A stretch of 54,985 nucleotides of DNA from Amycolatopsis circi (GTDB lineage: Bacteria > Actinomycetota > Actinomycetes > Mycobacteriales > Pseudonocardiaceae): contig NZ_PQIA01000056.1 of the NCBI RefSeq assembly GCF_003385235.1, forward strand, positions 1 through 54,985. The letters are read 5' to 3'. Position numbers and translations under genes: made by a program. The notes under the pieces were generated by a model. That model was not told the DNA's origin. It was given only the letters and a program-made list of their open reading frames with translations, and ran no database searches. This document shows, piece after piece, positions 51,929 to 54,985 of the stretch. How positions within the stretch are numbered: the first letter of the stretch is position 1; every line of letters begins with the position of its first letter.

Positions 51929-53824
51929 TCAGCCGTTCAGCATGGGCGCGTCCAGGAACTGTTCCGGAACAGCGAACCCGTCCACCAACGTCCGCGCATG
52001 CGGCCGCAAAGCCCCGCACAGCGCATTAACCGCAGCGGTCACCGCCTTGGAGCGGCTTGCGGAGATTCGGCCGTGTTCCAGGAACCACGCGCGGTCCGCT
52101 TCGATCGTCGACAGGGCGTACAGATCGCACACCCGCGAGAGAAGCGTCGCCGCGTCCGGGTCGGGGCAGGCGTCGATAGCGCGGGCGAAGGCGTCGAGGA
52201 TCAACCGGTCCACGTGTACGCGGCCTGCGAGCAGCACATGGTCCTGTACGGAGTTGAAGACGCCGAAGGGATCCGAAGCAGCTCCGCGGAGACGGTTGGC
52301 CACGCTGCTCAGCACGTGCTCTTCACGGTCCTCGAAGAGACGCTGCTGCCACTCACGGTCGAAGAGCACCGAAGCGTCGTCAGACTCCCTCAGTCGTTCC
52401 AGGAACCGCCACGCGGCTGAGCGTTCCATGACGGTGTCCACCAGTTGCTCGGCGACGAAGCGGGCCGTCGCGAGGGGGCTCAGGTCTTCGAAGTGTTCCT
52501 TGTACTGCGTCAGCAAGCCCTTCGCCACCAGCTGCAACAACACGGTGTTGTCGCCTTCGAAGGTGGTGAAGACGTCGGTGTCGGCTTTCAACCCGGCCAG
52601 CAGGTTCTCCGACAAGTACCCGCTGCCGCCGCAGGCTTCGCGGGCCGTCTGGATGGTCGCGGTCGCATGCCAGGTGTTCGCGGCTTTCAGGCCTGCGGCT
52701 CGGGACTCCAGTTCGCGCTGTTTTTCCTCCGGCGCATCCGAGGCGATGTCGTGCAGGGCGGCGACCAGTTCCTCCTGCGCGAAGTGCAGCGCGTAGGTCT
52801 TCGCCAGAGCTGGCAGCAGCTTTCGCTGGTGTCCCAAGTAATCGAGGATGACTACCTCGTCACCGTCCGAGCGTTGGAACTGCCGCCGGAGGTCGCCGTA
52901 GCGGACTGCCAGTGTCAGGGCGCGTTGGGTGGCGCATCCGGCGCTGCCGCCGACGCTCACGCGGCCGCGGATGAGCGTGCCCAGCATCGTGAAGAACCGG
53001 CGACCGTCGCTTTCGATCGGGCTCGTGTAGGTGCCGTCCTCGGCTACGTCGCCGAAGCGGTTCAGCAGCGCTTCCCTTGGCACGTGGACCTTGTCGAAGG
53101 TCAACCGTCCATTGTCGACGCCGTTCAGGCCCGCCTTCACGCCGCAGTCCGCGATGGTGACACCGGGAGCAGGAGCACCGGAATCGTCGCGGATCGGGAC
53201 CAGGAACGCGTGTACGCCACGGGATTCGCCGCCGGTGATCAGCTGGGCGAAGACCACCGCGAGTTGTCCGTCGCGGGCTGCGTTGCCGATGTACTCCTTG
53301 GTGGCGCCCGGATCCGGGCTGTGCACGACAAACTCGCGCGCGGCCGGGTCGTACGTCGCGGTCGTGTGCAGGTGCTGGACGTCGGACCCGTGGCCGTGCT
53401 CGGTCATCGCGAAGCAGCCGAGCAGGTCCAGATTCATGATGCGGCGCAAGTACTTCTCATGGTGCGACGCGGTGCCGAGCAGCTGGACCGCACCGCCGAA
53501 CAGGCCCCATTGCACGCCGGCCTTGACCATCAGCGACAGGTCGCCGTAGCCGAGCATTTCGAACGACATCACGGACCCACCGACGTCGCTCAGCCCGCCG
53601 TACGCGGCGTCGAAACCGAGCGCGGGGCGATCCGTTTCGGCGAGTTTCCGCAGTTGGTCCAGCACCTGAACGCGATGCGCCTCGACGTCGAGGCCGATCG
53701 TGTCCCGGAACGTCTCCTCGGTCATCTGCGCGCGCACGTCGCGCTTCAACCCGGCCCAGCGGCCGTCGAGGACTGCGGTCAACGCGTCCGGATCCACTTT
53801 CGCGGGCACAGCAGGGACGTCCAC
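51929..53824 (-). CDS. Acyl-CoA dehydrogenase/oxidase family protein
   Basis: The 631-aa product is an acyl-CoA oxidase-like flavoprotein. CFAMTEHGHGSDVQHLHTTA near residue 140 is the FAD/substrate motif. GRVSVGGSAGCATQRALTLAVRYGDLRRQF follows, then REACGGSGYLSENLL and FTTFEGDNTVLLQLVAKGLL. A long C-terminal helical domain, as in oxidases, extends it beyond the usual 380-aa dehydrogenase. It probably oxidises acyl-CoA thioesters. The GTG at 53824 has GGAGG upstream. A possible upstream in-frame start lacks such a site. Confidence 0.9.
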   Translation of the reverse strand: MDVPAVPAKVDPDALTAVLDGRWAGLKRDVRAQMTEETFRDTIGLDVEAHRVQVLDQLRKLAETDRPALGFDAAYGGLSDVGGSVMSFEMLGYGDLSLMVKAGVQWGLFGGAVQLLGTASHHEKYLRRIMNLDLLGCFAMTEHGHGSDVQHLHTTATYDPAAREFVVHSPDPGATKEYIGNAARDGQLAVVFAQLITGGESRGVHAFLVPIRDDSGAPAPGVTIADCGVKAGLNGVDNGRLTFDKVHVPREALLNRFGDVAEDGTYTSPIESDGRRFFTMLGTLIRGRVSVGGSAGCATQRALTLAVRYGDLRRQFQRSDGDEVVILDYLGHQRKLLPALAKTYALHFAQEELVAALHDIASDAPEEKQRELESRAAGLKAANTWHATATIQTAREACGGSGYLSENLLAGLKADTDVFTTFEGDNTVLLQLVAKGLLTQYKEHFEDLSPLATARFVAEQLVDTVMERSAAWRFLERLRESDDASVLFDREWQQRLFEDREEHVLSSVANRLRGAASDPFGVFNSVQDHVLLAGRVHVDRLILDAFARAIDACPDPDAATLLSRVCDLYALSTIEADRAWFLEHGRISASRSKAVTAAVNALCGALRPHARTLVDGFAVPEQFLDAPMLNG

Positions 53825-53882
53825 GGTTCCTCCGATACAGCAGGCTGCCACCAGCCTGCCGCAGCGGAGGAAGTCCCGCAGC

Positions 53883-54449
53883 TCAGCCCAAGTCGGGCCC
53901 CTTCGACCGCAGGTCGTCGACCTTGGTCATCGCCTCGCGCAGTTCGGTCAGCCACGTGTCCGCGTGCTCGCCGACCAGCCGCACCGCCCAGGCCAGCGCC
54001 TCGGACCGCGACCGCGCGACACCGGCGTCCACGAGCGTGTCGAGGACCAGCCGTTCGGGCTGCCGCAGCCGGGTCATCACCGGCACCGACAGCGTCGTGA
54101 AGTGCCCCGTCGTACCGCCCAGCTTCGCGCCCCACGCCACCTTGCGCTGGTAGCGGTGCTCTGCCTGCCGGGCGATTTCGATGCGCTCGTCGCGGGTTTC
54201 CTCGCGGAACCGGCTGATCCGCCCGTCCTCGGCGGCCGCGCGGGCCGCGTCGTCGGCGTAATCGCCGGTCAGCGCGGGCAGTTCGCCCACGATCAGGATC
54301 TCTTCGCGGTCCACGGTGATTTCCGGGTCACCGGTGAACCAGCCGTCCGGGAGCCGTCCGCCGAACCACGCCGCCGCGTCGTCCGCCGACGGCGCCTCGG
54401 CCTGCTGCCAGCCCCGGCCTTTCCAACCTCGCCCCATGACGTCCACCAT
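53883..54449 (-). CDS. Conserved hypothetical protein with ribbon-helix-helix-like C-terminus
   Basis: The 188-aa product starts MVDVMGRGWKGRGWQQAEAP and contains WFGGRLPDGWFTGDPEITVD, then DRISRF-like charged sequence (DGRISRFREETRDERIEIAR). Its C-terminal 60 residues (TRLRQPERLVLDTLVDAGVA, RSRSEALAWAVRLVGEH) resemble a ribbon-helix-helix or related small helical fold. No function can be assigned. The ATG at 54449 is taken as start, and an ATG at 54437 is an alternative. It lies upstream of, and on the same strand as, the acyl-CoA dehydrogenase gene, 58 bp away. Confidence 0.75.
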   Translation of the reverse strand: MVDVMGRGWKGRGWQQAEAPSADDAAAWFGGRLPDGWFTGDPEITVDREEILIVGELPALTGDYADDAARAAAEDGRISRFREETRDERIEIARQAEHRYQRKVAWGAKLGGTTGHFTTLSVPVMTRLRQPERLVLDTLVDAGVARSRSEALAWAVRLVGEHADTWLTELREAMTKVDDLRSKGPDLG

Positions 54450-54531
54450 CCTTGATTACATGATTACGCCACTACTGAAGCTACGCTGATTCCATCCGGC
54501 CGGGTACCGCGTTCACCAGGGGCGGAATTCG

Positions 54532-54985
54532 TCAGAGCTGAGCGATGAGCTGGTCCGCCGCGGTCACCGGGCGTTCGCAGACGTAGCCACGGCAGACGTA
54601 AGCCGCCGCCTCGCCGTCCACGAGCGGCCGGTCGGCCAGCAGCGGGACGCCGGACGCATCCGGCTCGCCGCCGAGCACGATGCCGCCGCCGTGGATGTGC
54701 TGCGCAGCGGCGGTCACCAGCTCCGCACGGTCCGCGCCGACCACCGCGACCTGCACCGGTCCGGACTGCGCCGCCTCCGCCACGGACAGCCAATGCCCAG
54801 CGAAGCGAGGGACCCGCGCGGCGAGCAGCCCGACGCGGCGCAACGCGAGTTCAGCAGCGTCGCGGTAGCGCGCCGCCTGGTCCGGCCCGGCCAGCGCGGA
54901 CGCGGTGAGCAGCGCGCCGGCCAGCGCCGAGGCACCGGACGGGCTCGCATTGTCCGTCGGATCGGACGGTCGCTGCACCAGGACT
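54532..54985 (-). CDS. Thioredoxin-domain (YyaL/DUF255-type) protein, C-terminal part
   Basis: The open frame runs off the right edge, so only the last 150 or so residues are present. They read LVQRPSDPTDNASPSGASAL, then YRDAAELALRRVG, PRFAGHWLSVAEAAQSGPVQ and LADRPLVDGEAAAYVCRGYV before ending LIAQL. This is the usual C-terminus of YyaL-type proteins, which combine a thioredoxin-like domain with an (alpha/alpha)6 barrel. In mycobacteria (Rv1084, from memory) it neighbours the hemolysin III-like gene. Function is uncertain. Confidence 0.85.
   Translation of the reverse strand, partial: VLVQRPSDPTDNASPSGASALAGALLTASALAGPDQAARYRDAAELALRRVGLLAARVPRFAGHWLSVAEAAQSGPVQVAVVGADRAELVTAAAQHIHGGGIVLGGEPDASGVPLLADRPLVDGEAAAYVCRGYVCERPVTAADQLIAQL

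Noticed and set aside
1..54985. tRNA, rRNA, intact insertion sequence or phage attachment site
   Set aside because: None was recognised on reading. In particular no integrase, transposase or tRNA gene flanks the island, although a tRNAscan and IS search would be needed to be certain.

Overview
The window is chromosomal DNA from a high-GC actinomycete. GTG starts are frequent, third codon positions are GC-rich, many genes look leaderless, and the housekeeping gene order resembles mycobacteria. From memory, the order thioredoxin-domain protein, hemolysin III-like protein, short-chain Z-prenyl synthase, PhoH2, fumarase, GlpX, XseB, XseA, lipid-droplet-associated protein, IspH, DUF6542 protein matches the Mycobacterium tuberculosis stretch Rv1084 to Rv1111c. 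A StrR-type regulator and two long perfect palindromes beside housekeeping genes suggest Pseudonocardiaceae, most likely Amycolatopsis. That genus call is an inference.

Layout. 1-5.6 kb: DNA-repair genes sbcD-sbcC (minus) diverging from rmuC. 5.6-8.0 kb: a 1.15-kb repeat-bearing gap, a DUF6542 membrane protein and a bidirectional terminator. 8-16.2 kb: ispH, a lipid-droplet-associated protein, xseA, a 155-aa protein, xseB, glpX, a secreted trypsin-like protease, a ferredoxin-NADP reductase-like flavoprotein and fumC. 16.2-26.1 kb: an EamA exporter divergent from a MocR-type regulator, a membrane-anchored phosphate-binding-like protein, an ATP-dependent DNA ligase, a secreted S53 peptidase, a Pr6Pr membrane protein, a frameshifted flavin oxidoreductase and a metallo-beta-lactamase-fold hydrolase.

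26.1-43.5 kb is an accessory island. It opens with about 2.4 kb of weakly coding DNA holding a few small ORFs. Then come a StrR-like ParB-fold activator, two small secreted proteins, a divergent ABC transporter, and a RiPP biosynthetic operon (32.45-43.22 kb). The operon encodes a leader-binding ocin-ThiF-like protein, a 51-aa precursor missed by ordinary ORF calling, a YcaO cyclodehydratase, a two-domain SagB-type dehydrogenase, a LanB-type tRNA-dependent glutamylation enzyme, a SpaB_C-type protein and a membrane M50 metalloprotease with an N-terminal PqqD-like segment. The predicted core is 20 residues, 18 of them Ser, Thr or Cys, with a C-C-S-C motif like that of thiopeptides. The enzymes can make azoles and dehydroamino acids, but no separate pyridine-forming cyclase is visible. 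The product is therefore either a goadsporin-like linear azole/dehydroamino-acid peptide or a thiopeptide whose cyclase is elsewhere or atypical. This is the most novel part of the window.

43.5-55 kb returns to core genes: a DUF309 protein, a GuaB1-type IMP dehydrogenase-related protein, PhoH2, a small secreted protein, a short-chain prenyl transferase, a hemolysin III-like protein, a peroxiredoxin-like protein divergent from a TetR regulator with two visible operators, a methyltransferase, an acyl-CoA dehydrogenase, a hypothetical protein, and the C-terminus of a YyaL-type protein running off the right edge. No rRNA, tRNA, intact insertion sequence or CRISPR array was seen.
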